DNA from: Chloroflexota bacterium
GTDB taxonomy: Bacteria; Chloroflexota; Anaerolineae; Anaerolineales; Villigracilaceae
Direction of reading: 5' to 3'
Assembly (NCBI GenBank): GCA_013152325.1
Contig: JAADGN010000131.1
Location: forward strand, 1-44,991
DNA length: 44,991 nucleotides
Part shown: positions 1-13,121 of the stretch, in pieces
How the letters are laid out: each line of letters starts with the position of its first letter
Position numbering within the stretch: the stretch's first letter is position 1
Position numbers and translations under genes: made by a program
Notes under the pieces: generated by a model
The model's database searches: none
Told to the model about the DNA's origin: nothing
What the model saw: the letters and a program-made list of their open reading frames with translations, nothing else

Positions 1-375
1 TCTTTTTACTCATTCATTGCTCAAAGTTGGTGGCTAACTCTCAATTAGGCGTAGACGGAAAAAATATCTGCTTTTATCCCAAAATTCCTGAAAACCCGAA
101 AATATTCGATATAAATCCCGCCTCGGGGGGATGTGGAAAAGATGCCGTCTCGCGCCCCTCATTGTCACCAGTATATAACAAACGAAATCAAAAAGCAACG
201 CCCGCACCTCCGGAGCAGCAATGCCTGATATGACGATAAGCCGCTTCCTGGCCTCGAAACACGACTAAAGTCGTTACTACCAAACCGAAACGAGAATTGC
301 CGCCCCCGGAGCGGGGACTTGACGCGGCTGGTATACTTGTGTGTTGCAAAAACCGCCCACAAAACAGAACAAACG
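1..375. other. Non-coding region upstream of uvrA
   Basis: No convincing gene is seen here; the short reading frames lack family features and good start sites. The stretch is more AT-rich than the genes. It contains one copy of a dispersed palindrome (positions 261-274, ACGACTAAAGTCGT) that recurs near 3441 and 20746, and a small GC hairpin (CCCCGGAGCGGGG) near 304-316. Confidence 0.5.
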
Positions 376-384
376 TGCTATAAT
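376..384 (+). promoter_or_regulatory. Extended -10 promoter of uvrA
   Basis: TGC followed by a perfect TATAAT (379-384) forms an extended -10 element 27 nt before the uvrA ATG. No good -35 hexamer lies 16-18 nt upstream. The expected transcription start near 391 gives a leader of about 20 nt containing TTTGGAG as ribosome binding site. Confidence 0.6.
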
Positions 385-411
385 TCGAGCACCTTTTCCC
401 TTTGGAGTCCT

Positions 412-3312
<2,901 letters not shown>

Positions 3313-3323
3313 GGGAGCAAGGG

Positions 3324-3351
3324 GGGGAATGGGTGATGGAGAATGGGGAAT
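3324..3351. repeat. Degenerate 7-bp tandem array (GGNGAAT)
   Basis: Four consecutive heptamers (GGGGAAT, GGGTGAT, GGAGAAT, GGGGAAT) start 11 nt after the uvrA stop codon, with a weaker continuation to about 3365. This is one of at least seven heptameric arrays in the window. Confidence 0.6.
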
Positions 3352-3370
3352 AGAGATGGGGAAAACTTCA

Positions 3371-3404
3371 GGTGGCCGTCGCTTTCAAAGCGGCGGCCAC
3401 CTTT
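3371..3404 (+). terminator. Terminator-like hairpin after uvrA
   Basis: GGTGGCCGTCGCTTT pairs with AAAGCGGCGGCCACC (one G-U pair) across a minimal loop, forming a stem of about 15 bp followed by TTT. It lies 59 nt after the uvrA stop. The T-tract is short, but the stem is very stable. Confidence 0.6.
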
Positions 3405-3440
3405 GCAATGTGTTTTGTTTCGTGCGGCACCCTGCATAAC

Positions 3441-3523
3441 AGCGACTGAAGTCGCTACTACGTATTTTTCGACTGCCCAGTCCTGACGGGTTGGGTCGGG
3501 AAAGTCGCCGCTACGTATTTTTT
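3441..3523. repeat. Dispersed palindrome GCGACTGAAGTCGC, one full and one half copy
   Basis: A full palindrome AGCGACTGAAGTCGCT at 3441-3456 is followed by ACTACGTATTTTT. A second, half copy at 3501-3523 repeats AAGTCGCCGCTACGTATTTTTT. The same core occurs at 261-274 and 20746-20759. The element looks like a REP-type intergenic repeat. It also lies just downstream of the cupin pseudogene, which ends at 3533 on the minus strand. Confidence 0.6.
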
Positions 3524-3532
3524 GGATAGAGT

Positions 3533-3854
3533 CTATGCCCGGATCATCGTCAGCAGCATCTTGAATTTTTGGGTCGCCTTGACGGCGTGCGGCTCATCCG
3601 CGGGCAGGATGATGGCTTGTCCGGCTTTCTTGGGACGAATTGCCGGAGATGATGACCTCGGCCTCGCCATCCAGCACGTGGACCAGGGCGTCGAACGGCG
3701 CGGTATGCTCGCTCAATTCCTGTCCCGCGTCGAAGGCGAAGAGCGTCACGTTGCCGCTCTCGGCCTTGACGATCTGACGGCTGACGACCGCGCCGTCCTG
3801 ATAGGCGGCCAGGTCGGCAATCGCCAGAATTTCAGCTTTTGGTGCAGTGGACAT
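3533..3854 (-). pseudogene. Cupin-domain protein, frameshifted
   Basis: The frame starting at the ATG at 3854 (MSTAPKAEILAIADLAAYQ) encodes a small single-domain cupin up to EVIISGN and then leaves the family pattern. The continuation is in another frame (KAGQAIILPADEPHAVKAT, ending LLTMIRA then TAG at 3533), which is the expected second cupin motif and C-terminus. The break lies near 3628-3634; adding two bases or removing one would restore a product of about 106 residues. Family members are small beta-barrel proteins that often bind a metal or sugar-like ligand; the substrate is unknown here. A GGAG ribosome site precedes the ATG, and the gene lies 69 nt downstream of the metalloprotease gene on the same strand, so co-transcription is possible. 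A sequencing error would explain the break equally well. Confidence 0.8.
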
Positions 3855-3923
3855 GGGTTCTCCATTCTTTGTCGGGGCGGGCAGCTCGTCACAGCACGCT
3901 GGAAGGGCGCCCGCCCGGACGTA

Positions 3924-5927
3924 TTATCGGATTTCAATCGAATAATTGGCCAGCTCGCGCGTGAAACGTGTCGTCCCGGCGACGACCAGCGTCGCCTCGC
4001 GGACGTCGCCGCCCAGCGAAAGCGGGATTTCGGCGGTCTGCCCATCAGAGACGGGGATCATTTGCACGGTCGTGCCGCCGCTCCCCTTCAGGATCAGCGC
4101 CAGACGGAAAGTCTGCGGCAGGGCATTCTGCACGCGGACGAATCCGGCCGCTTCCCAGCCGCCGTCGTCGGACTCGAAATCGGACTGGTAGCCGATCTCC
4201 GGGATGGAGACGTCGTCCAGCAGCAGCCCTTCCCCGTTGACGGCCGCGTCGGTCACGTACTCGAAGCGGACCTGCACCTTTTTCCCGGCATAGGCCGAAA
4301 GGTCGACCGATTCCTGCATCCAGCCATCCGTCGTGCCGTTGTAGGCCCAGCCGTAACTGTTGCCGGAGGGGTCTTCCCCCGTGCCGGAGGGCGTGGTGAT
4401 GATCTGCCAGTGCTCGCCGTCCTCGGAGACCTCCAGGTAGAGATAGTCGTAATCTTCCTCCAGGTCGTACCAGGTCCAGAAATTGAGCGTGACCGGGCCG
4501 CTGACCTGGCTGAAGTCGAAGGCGCGCGTCAGGGTCATGTCCGACTCGTCGCCCTTGTTCGACCAGAAGGCGTAATCGCCGGAGTACGGGTCGACGGGCA
4601 GCAGGCCGGTCAGGGTCGCGCCTTCGAAGGAAAGCGTGTAATCGCCCGCGCAGGTGATCTGGATGTAGTCCACGCCGTACTGGTGGACGGTGTACTGCTC
4701 CTGCGCGGGGCAGGCGGACAGCGTTTCGGTCGCCCTGGTCTGGGGGGCGGCGGCGTAATTGTGATAGACGTAGCGCCCGTCGCCGACCGAGCTGTCCTGG
4801 AGGTAATTCGTGACGATCCAGTCCACAAAAACGTCATCGGCGGTGATCGGCTGGCCGCTCTGGGGGTCGGTCGCGGCGATGGCCCGGAGCGTGTCCTCCA
4901 CGCTGTCCAGGCCGTTCTGCGGGTTGGCGGCCAACGCCTGCGTGGATTGCTCGCCGAAGCGGTCGAGGAAGTAGGTCACGAACAGGAATCCCGCGCCGTA
5001 ATGCGGCGTGGTGGCGGATGGGTCGTTGGGCCAGTCGTTCAGCTGCAGGTCGGGGTTTGTGGTGTACGCCCAGTCGAAGCCGCCCACATCGTATCCGTTG
5101 AGGAAAGCCGCCAGCTCGGAAAAACCCTCGTTCATCCAGGACGACTCGTTGCGGTCGAGATACCAGTGGATCATGTGCTGGAATTCATGCGCCAGCACGC
5201 CGTACGTAAAGTCGTCGCCCAGGCGGGTGTTATCCGCATTGAACAGGAACATCTCGTGAGCGTTGGAATACTCGTGCGCCAGGGGGTGGTACTCGTCGGC
5301 TGAGGAGTAATACCCGGCGATGGAGAGTCCCAGCCCGCGTGCGTACAAAATATAAATGTGCACATCCCCGTCCACGCCGGGCGACCACTCGCTGCCGAAA
5401 AATTCCCGGTCGGTGGGGTAGATTTTGTTCTCGAAAGCGTCCACCAGGGATTTCATCTCGTCGTCGTCATATAAAACGCCGTCCTCGACCCAGAAATAGA
5501 CGTGGTCGGTGACGTACTGCAAGGTGGCGTCGACCTGGAAGTTCTCGTTGGTGTCTATGTTGGTCACCCAGAAGGTGTCCGTATCGCCGGCCTGGCGCGG
5601 GGCGGCGGGCGGCTCGAGGGTCAGCGGAATGTCGCATTTTCCGTCCAGGCGGCAGGCCAGGTCGGGCAAATTGTTGGGCGGGACGATCGTGTTCTCGAGC
5701 AAGGTGAGCGTATCGACCGGCACATCCTCCACCGGCGGACGTGTGACCACGACCGGCGCGCTGGGCGTATCCGTGACTGTGACCGGGGGGATCGCGTCCA
5801 CAAGCTGGCTGCCGTACTGGTAAAGATAATAGGCGCCGGCGCCCAGCACGATCAAACAGCAGCACAGGATGGCTATGATAATGCCGGCAATGGTCAGGCC
5901 TTTCTTGGATGAGGGTTTTTCTTCCAT
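3924..5927 (-). CDS. Membrane-anchored M6-like (immune inhibitor A-type) metalloprotease
   Basis: The 667-residue product is predicted to be an extracytoplasmic zinc protease held by one N-terminal helix. Residues 1-9 are charged, and about 10-35 form a membrane segment (GLTIAGIIIAILCCCLIVLG). The zinc motif HEFQHMIHW lies near residue 247, with a downstream glutamate in MNEGFSELAAF, the arrangement of gluzincin/M6-like enzymes. The C-terminal part (about 420-600) holds a jelly-roll domain of the kind seen in immune inhibitor A proteins (LNFWTWYDLEEDYDYLYLEV, then LLLDDVSIPEIG). An AAGGAG ribosome site precedes the ATG. There is no recognisable propeptide or secretion cassette. The family assignment rests on motif and architecture; the substrate is unknown. 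Confidence 0.82.
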   Translation of the reverse strand: MEEKPSSKKGLTIAGIIIAILCCCLIVLGAGAYYLYQYGSQLVDAIPPVTVTDTPSAPVVVTRPPVEDVPVDTLTLLENTIVPPNNLPDLACRLDGKCDIPLTLEPPAAPRQAGDTDTFWVTNIDTNENFQVDATLQYVTDHVYFWVEDGVLYDDDEMKSLVDAFENKIYPTDREFFGSEWSPGVDGDVHIYILYARGLGLSIAGYYSSADEYHPLAHEYSNAHEMFLFNADNTRLGDDFTYGVLAHEFQHMIHWYLDRNESSWMNEGFSELAAFLNGYDVGGFDWAYTTNPDLQLNDWPNDPSATTPHYGAGFLFVTYFLDRFGEQSTQALAANPQNGLDSVEDTLRAIAATDPQSGQPITADDVFVDWIVTNYLQDSSVGDGRYVYHNYAAAPQTRATETLSACPAQEQYTVHQYGVDYIQITCAGDYTLSFEGATLTGLLPVDPYSGDYAFWSNKGDESDMTLTRAFDFSQVSGPVTLNFWTWYDLEEDYDYLYLEVSEDGEHWQIITTPSGTGEDPSGNSYGWAYNGTTDGWMQESVDLSAYAGKKVQVRFEYVTDAAVNGEGLLLDDVSIPEIGYQSDFESDDGGWEAAGFVRVQNALPQTFRLALILKGSGGTTVQMIPVSDGQTAEIPLSLGGDVREATLVVAGTTRFTRELANYSIEIR

Positions 5928-5999
5928 TTTGTCTCCTTAAAAAACAGATGGTTCCGGCGTTCAGCGTCAGGGAAACCACCTGGAAAGCAAAGATATGCA

Positions 6000-6005
6000 A
6001 TTGTA
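6000..6005 (-). promoter_or_regulatory. Possible -10 box of the metalloprotease gene
   Basis: On the minus strand TACAAT lies 72 nt before the ATG at 5927 and downstream of the clpC terminator, so a promoter is expected in this interval. No good -35 is visible. Confidence 0.3.
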
Positions 6006-6057
6006 TCCTGAAAACCCGAATTCGGACGATAGGACAAAAGATGGGCAGGGCTGTCAT

Positions 6058-6094
6058 AAAAAAGCAGGAACGGTCTTTCTTGGACCGTTCCTGC
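6058..6094 (-). terminator. Rho-independent terminator of clpC
   Basis: A perfect 12-bp stem (GCAGGAACGGTC, plus-strand 6064-6075, with its complement at 6083-6094) and a 7-nt loop are followed on the minus strand by six T residues. It sits 37 nt after the clpC stop codon. Confidence 0.92.
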
Positions 6095-6131
6095 CTGTAT
6101 TGCGCCAAGATGTGCCTGCCTCCTGCTGCGA

Positions 6132-8609
<2,478 letters not shown>

Positions 8610-8644
8610 GGGCTTTGTCCTTTCAAAACATGATACCCGGCATG

Positions 8645-8653
8645 ATTATAACA
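8645..8653 (-). promoter_or_regulatory. Extended -10 promoter of clpC
   Basis: On the minus strand TGT-TATAAT gives a perfect extended -10, ending 35 nt before the clpC ATG. There is no clear -35 and no recognisable CIRCE or CtsR operator. Confidence 0.6.
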
Positions 8654-8747
8654 AACGCGCGTTGACGAAATAGAGATACAGTATTAGAGATACGTTAGAT
8701 TTCCAAGAGTCTGCCCGAAGAACAAGCTCAGATGGACGCTTTCCTCG

Positions 8748-8798
8748 CCGCCGGGTAATGCGCCCTGTGGGTAGGGCGCTGCCGGCGGGAGCATTTTT
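8748..8798 (+). other. Long hairpin followed by T6, possibly the end of a lost gene
   Basis: CCGCCGG (8748-8754) pairs with CCGGCGG (8782-8788), and inside it GCGCCCT (8760-8766) pairs with AGGGCGC (8773-8779) around a 6-nt loop. A run of six T follows after GAGCA. On the plus strand this resembles a terminator, yet both neighbours read the other way. It could serve the DUF389 gene as a 3' hairpin, but no T-tract follows in that direction. Confidence 0.4.
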
Positions 8799-8804
8799 TG
8801 GAGG

Positions 8805-10247
8805 CTAGGGCGTAGCCGTCACTGGCGGAGTCCGGGAAGGCGTCAGCGTGACTGTCGTCAGGCAAACTTGCGGAAGCCAGCCCACACGCCCGTCGTCATC
8901 CTCCACCTCCAGCCAGACCAACCCGTCTGCCGTCTCCTGTCCGTACAGAACGGTGACATATTTCCCTATGCCCAACCTGCCAATGTTCGGCCCATCGTAG
9001 CCTGGATTTTGGCGTATCTCCAGACATTGGGTGTAGGTGTTGAACGGGTTGACGATGCGCGCCATCGCCGGCGTCGGCGTTGACGTGGCTGTTGGGGAGG
9101 GTGTCGGCGTCGAACTCGGCGATGGCGTCAGGCTGGGCGTCGGGGTGAAAGAGGGAGTCGGGGTAAGGGTGGCGGGCGTCGGCGTAGGCGTGAACGTCGG
9201 CGGGACAAGCGGATCAAGGCGCGCCGCGACGATCTGATTCACGATGATCGAGACCGGCCGCTGCAAGCGAAAGGCGATGTCACGCTGCAAAGTGTTCACG
9301 TCGTTGTACGAGAGCTGTTTCGACGTACGCAGTGTGATATCCATCAGCAGCGTATCGCCATCCGAGTTGACCTGCAGCTCGGTCAATTCGGCATCATACT
9401 TGCTGACTTCCTCCGTCACGACGGTGTTGATCTGACGCGTCTCGTTGGCCTGTTGGAAGAAATAGGCGCTCAACCCGGTCAGCGGGATCAATAACATCAG
9501 CGTGAAAAGCGCCGAGGCGACCAGGCTGCGCGGCAGGCGATTCTCCCCCCGCCGCACCGGGCTGAATCCCAGCACAAAGAAGATCAGCGTGGCCGCGAAT
9601 GCGATGGTCACCGCGTTGGTGATGAAGAGCAGCAATGCGCCGCCAGCCACATCCCAACGCCCCATGGCGACGCCAACCCCGATCGTGCCCAACGGCGGCA
9701 TCAGCGCGGTCGCGATGGCCACGCCAGGCAGCGCCGCCGAGAGGCTGGGCTGCGCCAATGCGAAAGCGGCCGCCAGGCCGCCGGCAAGGGCGATCAACAG
9801 GTCGATCGGGCTGGGACGTGTGCGCGACAAGACCTCGACAGGCAATTCCTGCAAGGTGACGAAAGGCAGAAAGCGATTGATCCAGGTCAGCAAGGTGGCA
9901 ATGACCACCGCGATCAACGCGCCGCGGATCAATGCCGAGCCGGAGTCGCGCAGCAATTTTTCGTCGCCGGTCAGCGAAGCCAAACCCAGGGCAATGATCG
10001 GCGACATCAGCGGCGCGACCAACATGGCGCCGATAATGACCGCCGCTGAATTGGTCAGCAACCCCAGCGTGGCGATCATGCTGGAAAGCACCACCATCAG
10101 GAAATAATCGAAGTCGGGATGTGCTTCCTCACGCAGCTGCACCTGCACTTCGGCGCGGCGCTCCAAGGTTACTGGCTTCACCAATTTGCGAAGCCAGTAG
10201 CGTATCTGTACACGTAAAGAAGGGGTAGTCGGTTCGGGGAGAGTCAT
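8805..10247 (-). CDS. DUF389 membrane protein with Thr/Pro linker and SH3-like C-terminal domain
   Basis: The 480-residue product starts with a short soluble stretch, then a DUF389 (TIGR00341-like) membrane domain of about six or more helices (residues ~46-265, with NSAAVIIGAMLVAPLMSPII and PLGTIGVGVAMGRWD). A soluble segment follows, then a Thr/Pro/Ser-rich linker (~344-395) and an SH3-like domain (~397-465) with NIGRLGIGKYVTVLYG and GRVGWLPQVCL. DUF389 proteins usually end after the membrane part, so the linker and SH3-like module are an added and probably extracytoplasmic piece. The same SH3-like design appears in the lipoprotein at 36907. The function of DUF389 is not established; wall or polysaccharide binding by the tail is inference. 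Confidence 0.85.
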   Translation of the reverse strand: MTLPEPTTPSLRVQIRYWLRKLVKPVTLERRAEVQVQLREEAHPDFDYFLMVVLSSMIATLGLLTNSAAVIIGAMLVAPLMSPIIALGLASLTGDEKLLRDSGSALIRGALIAVVIATLLTWINRFLPFVTLQELPVEVLSRTRPSPIDLLIALAGGLAAAFALAQPSLSAALPGVAIATALMPPLGTIGVGVAMGRWDVAGGALLLFITNAVTIAFAATLIFFVLGFSPVRRGENRLPRSLVASALFTLMLLIPLTGLSAYFFQQANETRQINTVVTEEVSKYDAELTELQVNSDGDTLLMDITLRTSKQLSYNDVNTLQRDIAFRLQRPVSIIVNQIVAARLDPLVPPTFTPTPTPATLTPTPSFTPTPSLTPSPSSTPTPSPTATSTPTPAMARIVNPFNTYTQCLEIRQNPGYDGPNIGRLGIGKYVTVLYGQETADGLVWLEVEDDDGRVGWLPQVCLTTVTLTPSRTPPVTATP

Positions 10248-10266
10248 TTTCTAAGGTCCTGACCCA

Positions 10267-10294
10267 ATTCTACACTGTTAATATGGAAATGCAA
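10267..10294 (-). promoter_or_regulatory. Promoter of the DUF389 gene
   Basis: On the minus strand TTGCAT (10289-10294) and TAGAAT (10267-10272) are 16 nt apart, and the -10 lies 19 nt before the ATG at 10247. Both hexamers are near-consensus. Confidence 0.45.
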
Positions 10295-10454
10295 ACAGAG
10301 ACAATGGGGGCATATCCATAAAGGTGCTGGCATCTTTACTGAGCCCCCCGGGATTTTATGTGGTGATGGCAGTAAAACAGAGGCTTTATGAATGTGATAC
10401 GTCTATTGCTGGACAGATTCGGGAAATCTCGGAGGTCTTTCCCGCAGAAGCGGC

Positions 10455-10460
10455 TATAAT
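10455..10460 (+). promoter_or_regulatory. -10 box predicting a leaderless GNAT mRNA
   Basis: GGC-TATAAT ends 7 nt before the ATG at 10468, so transcription should begin at or next to the A of the start codon. No ribosome binding site can fit. The arrangement matches that of ligA. Confidence 0.6.
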
Positions 10461-10467
10461 TACCCTG

Positions 10468-11451
10468 ATGTCCTCCATGACCATTTCTGTGCCTGCCGGC
10501 GAAAGCGACAGGCTTCGCCCCCTGAACGTGACACGCGATCTCTCGGCGGTGGCCGACCTGATCGAATTGTGTTTTCACAAAACGATGGACAGTGAAGGCC
10601 AGCGTTACATTCAGCAGATGCGCCGCGCCAGCCAGGACAGCCGCTTCCTGCGCTGGGCGGTGAACGCCATCGAGACCACGTCCCTGCCGCTTTCCGGTTA
10701 CGTGTGGGAGGAAAAGAACCGCATTGTCGGGAACATCAGCCTGGTTCCGTTCAACAAAAACAAACAGCGCATCTACTTGATCGCCAACGTTGCCGTCCAT
10801 CCCGACTATCGGCGCAGGGGCATCGCCCACATACTGACCCAAAAAGGCCTGGAACACGCCCGCCGACGTCAGGTCGACTCCGTTTGGCTGCACGTACAGG
10901 ATCACAACCTGGGCGCGATAAAACTATATGCCGATCTGGGATTCCAGGAACGCGCCCGCCGCACCACCTGGGCCGCGGCCTCCACGCCGACACTCGCGAG
11001 AGACTCTCGCCGCGTCGCCGTCACCCCGCGCCGGCCCCACTTCTGGCCCCAGCAGCACGACTGGCTGCAACGCGTCTATCCGGACGAGATCACCTGGTAT
11101 CGTATGCCCGATTGGGATGTTTTCGGGACGGGCGTCCGCTACTGGCTGCATCGACTCTTTGTGGAGAGCAACATCCGTCAGTGGGCGGCCCAGAAGGACG
11201 GACAACTGCAGGCGGTCGTCTCGTGGATGCCGGCGCACGGACGCACGACCCCGCTCTGGCTTGCCGCCGCACCGGACGCCGACGAGGAGGCCCTGAGCGC
11301 GCTCCTGCTGCACGCCCGCAGGCATCTCATCACGCAGCGGCGCAGCCTGTTCATTGACTATCCTGCCGGCGAGATGGCCGCGGCCATCGAAGCCGCCGGA
11401 TTCCAGCCGCACCGCACGCTGGTCTGGATGCGCGCCGACGGCACGGCCTGA
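10468..11451 (+). CDS. GNAT-family N-acetyltransferase
   Basis: The 327-residue product has an N-terminal GCN5-related acetyltransferase domain (about residues 10-165). The acetyl-CoA site VAVHPDYRRRGIAHILT lies in motif A and is followed by the motif B region (DHNLGAIKLYADLGFQE). A C-terminal half of about 150 residues, containing repeated Trp-rich segments, does not match a family I can name. The substrate is unknown. An in-frame extension starts at the GTG at 10324, but the TATAAT at 10455 would lie inside it and the extension lacks conserved character, so ATG 10468 is preferred. The gene is convergent with none and divergent from the DUF389 gene. Confidence 0.85.
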   Translation: MSSMTISVPAGESDRLRPLNVTRDLSAVADLIELCFHKTMDSEGQRYIQQMRRASQDSRFLRWAVNAIETTSLPLSGYVWEEKNRIVGNISLVPFNKNKQRIYLIANVAVHPDYRRRGIAHILTQKGLEHARRRQVDSVWLHVQDHNLGAIKLYADLGFQERARRTTWAAASTPTLARDSRRVAVTPRRPHFWPQQHDWLQRVYPDEITWYRMPDWDVFGTGVRYWLHRLFVESNIRQWAAQKDGQLQAVVSWMPAHGRTTPLWLAAAPDADEEALSALLLHARRHLITQRRSLFIDYPAGEMAAAIEAAGFQPHRTLVWMRADGTA

Positions 11452-11510
11452 CCCGTCCGCGTCCGCAGTTCACCCCCTTATCTTGCCGGGACGTTCTTTG
11501 ACTGGCCCCG

Positions 11511-11627
11511 GTTGCGAATAAGGTATTCAGCATGTTTTTTGCCGCCGAGTTTGCGGATTTTCGCGGAAAAAGCTTCGGAAATCCGTGGCCCAGAAAGGCA
11601 GGCATCAAAAAATGTCTTATTCGCAAC
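11511..11627. repeat. MITE-like element with 12-bp terminal inverted repeats
   Basis: GTTGCGAATAAG (11511-11522) is repeated exactly inverted at 11616-11627. The 93 bp between them are AT-richer than the flanking genes and hold a further partial inverted repeat (CATGTTTTTTG against CATCAAAAAATG). There is no coding content. A non-autonomous insertion element is the simplest reading; target-site duplications are not obvious. Confidence 0.35.
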
Positions 11628-11665
11628 GAGGGTTTGACCACTATTTTTTACAAGGAGAAAGGATT

Positions 11666-12040
11666 ATGGCTCGCAATTTTTTTATTTGGGGCGCGATTTT
11701 TGGCGGCCTGGCTGTGGCGACCGGCGCGTTTGGCGCGCACGGCCTGACCAGGATCGTCTCGCCTGAACGATTGATCACCTGGGAAAAGGCGGCCCGTTAC
11801 CAGATGTACCATGCGCTGGCGCTCTTGTTCGTCGCCTGGGCGTTGACCAATTGGCCGCAGCAGGCCCGGTACCTGACCATTGCCGGCTGGGCGTTCGTCA
11901 TTGGCATTTTCCTGTTCTCTTTCAGCCTGTACCTCCTGGCGGTGAGCGGGAAAACGTTTTTGGGCCTTGTTACGCCTTTCGGCGGCGTATCGATGGTCAT
12001 CGGTTGGTTTTATTTGATGTTGGCGGCCTGGAAATCATGA
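11666..12040 (+). CDS. DUF423-family small membrane protein
   Basis: The 124-residue protein has four predicted helices and the DUF423/YgdD pattern: an N-terminal GAIFGGLAVATGAFGAHGL, then KAARYQMYHALALL, and a C-terminal TPFGGVSMVIGWFYLMLAAW. Members are inner-membrane proteins of unknown role. The ATG at 11666 follows AAGGAGAAAGG and gives the expected family start; the longer upstream frame runs into the MITE-like element. The stop overlaps the next ATG (ATGA), indicating translational coupling. Confidence 0.9.
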   Translation: MARNFFIWGAIFGGLAVATGAFGAHGLTRIVSPERLITWEKAARYQMYHALALLFVAWALTNWPQQARYLTIAGWAFVIGIFLFSFSLYLLAVSGKTFLGLVTPFGGVSMVIGWFYLMLAAWKS

Positions 12041-12663
12041 AAACGAAAACACCCCTGCGCTGGTTCTTCGTTGTCCTGGTAGTTATCGCCCTGGTGGCGC
12101 TTTTCGGCCCGGAGGAAAAATCGCTCGGATCGAATGTGCGCATCGTCTACCTGCACGGGGCCTGGGTCATGGCGGCGGAAATAGCCTTCATCGCCGCGGC
12201 CATCGCCGGTCTGATCGGTCTGGTCGGCCGGCGCGCGGCCTTCCATAACTGGTCTGCCGCGCTGGGACGCACCGGCATCACCTTCTGGGTGACGTACCTG
12301 CCGCTCTCGCTGTGGGCCATGCAGGCCAACTGGAACGGACTCTTTTTGGCCGAGCCGCGCTTCCGCCTGGCGCTGACCTTCGCCGTCGTCGGCGTGCTGC
12401 TGCAAATCGGCCTGTGGCTGTTCAACATCCCCTGGTTGACCTCGCTGGCAAATATCGTCTACATTGTCGTGCTGCGGATCGCCTTCGCTGCGGCCTCCAA
12501 CGTCATGCACCCGCCGCCCTCGCCCATCTTCAGTTCGGGGCTGTGGGATGTCATCTTCTTTTTTGTGACGATGAATGTCCTGGCTCTGTCCGCGGCATAC
12601 TTCTTGACGCGCTGGTGGATTCGAGTCAGCGAATCAGCGGGTCAACGAACGCCGAATCGCTGA
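12037..12663 (+). CDS. Multi-pass membrane protein, remotely CcmC-like
   Basis: The 208-residue product has about six hydrophobic helices. Its second segment, NVRIVYLHGAWVMAAEIAF, is reminiscent of the RIxYxHVPxAW region of cytochrome c assembly proteins (CcmC/CcsA), but the tryptophan-rich WWD motif is absent and haem ligands are not clear. The assignment to that superfamily is therefore tentative. The start overlaps the stop of the DUF423 gene by 4 nt, so the two are probably translated together. The last codons (…TPNR, stop) are built from the first unit of the 8-bp repeat array that follows. Confidence 0.6.
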   Translation: MKTKTPLRWFFVVLVVIALVALFGPEEKSLGSNVRIVYLHGAWVMAAEIAFIAAAIAGLIGLVGRRAAFHNWSAALGRTGITFWVTYLPLSLWAMQANWNGLFLAEPRFRLALTFAVVGVLLQIGLWLFNIPWLTSLANIVYIVVLRIAFAAASNVMHPPPSPIFSSGLWDVIFFFVTMNVLALSAAYFLTRWWIRVSESAGQRTPNR

Positions 12664-12701
12664 ATCGCCGAATCGCTGATTCGCTGACTCGCTGAATCAA
12701 A
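12623..12701. repeat. 8-bp tandem array and 18-bp inverted repeat upstream of the four-helix gene
   Basis: Six consecutive octamers (GAATCGCT, GAATCGCC, GAATCGCT, GATTCGCT, GACTCGCT, GAATCAAA) run from 12654 to 12701. The sequence CGAGTCAGCGAATCAGCG at 12622-12639 is the exact reverse complement of 12674-12691, so RNA or single-stranded DNA could form an 18-bp hairpin. The array begins inside the preceding gene's stop codon. Confidence 0.85.
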
Positions 12702-12710
12702 GGAGACGCC

Positions 12711-13121
12711 TTGAATTACGAAGAGTGGGAAGCCAGTGTGTCCCAGCGCATCAAATCTGAGCCAATTTGGAAATTTGCCGGGTATCGTAAAGCATCATTT
12801 CTACACGACCTTGTCTGGCAGGATACTGAAGTTTGGATGAAAGATGGTCGCGGTCGGGTGCTTGCCAAGCAGATTATTCGTAGTTCGTCATCTACCCCTG
12901 CCAACCTCGAAGAAGGATTAGGACGAGGCTATGGCAAAGAATTGCTCTATCACTATCGTGTTGCGCTTGCCTCTGCACGTGAGACGAAGGGATGGTATTT
13001 TCGCGCCCGTCGTTACTTGACCGCAGAAACCCTTGAAGATCGTCTTGCCCTGATGGACGAAATCATAGCCCTGATCGTCACCGAAATTTCCTACCAGCGC
13101 AAGCGTCTCAAGAATCGCTGA
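12711..13121 (+). CDS. Four-helix-bundle protein (23S rRNA intervening-sequence protein / Avd-like)
   Basis: The 136-residue, strongly charged, helical product matches the four-helix-bundle family (TIGR02436 type): a variant of the first-helix motif ([15 protein letters not shown]), the conserved [10 protein letters not shown] and the later [19 protein letters not shown]. Relatives occur in 23S rRNA intervening sequences and as the Avd subunit of diversity-generating retroelements; neither context is present. The start is TTG, chosen because AAAGGAG lies 5 nt upstream at 12699-12705. The gene is visibly less GC-rich than its neighbours and is bracketed by 8-bp arrays of the same unit, so it looks inserted between the membrane-protein and MFS genes. 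Its function is unknown; other family members bind nucleic acid. Confidence 0.82.
   Translation: MNYEEWEASVSQRIKSEPIWKFAGYRKASFLHDLVWQDTEVWMKDGRGRVLAKQIIRSSSSTPANLEEGLGRGYGKELLYHYRVALASARETKGWYFRARRYLTAETLEDRLALMDEIIALIVTEISYQRKRLKNR

Noticed and set aside
10324-10467. N-terminal extension of the GNAT protein
   Set aside because: It would contain the perfect -10 box, starts with GTG without a ribosome site and lacks conserved features.
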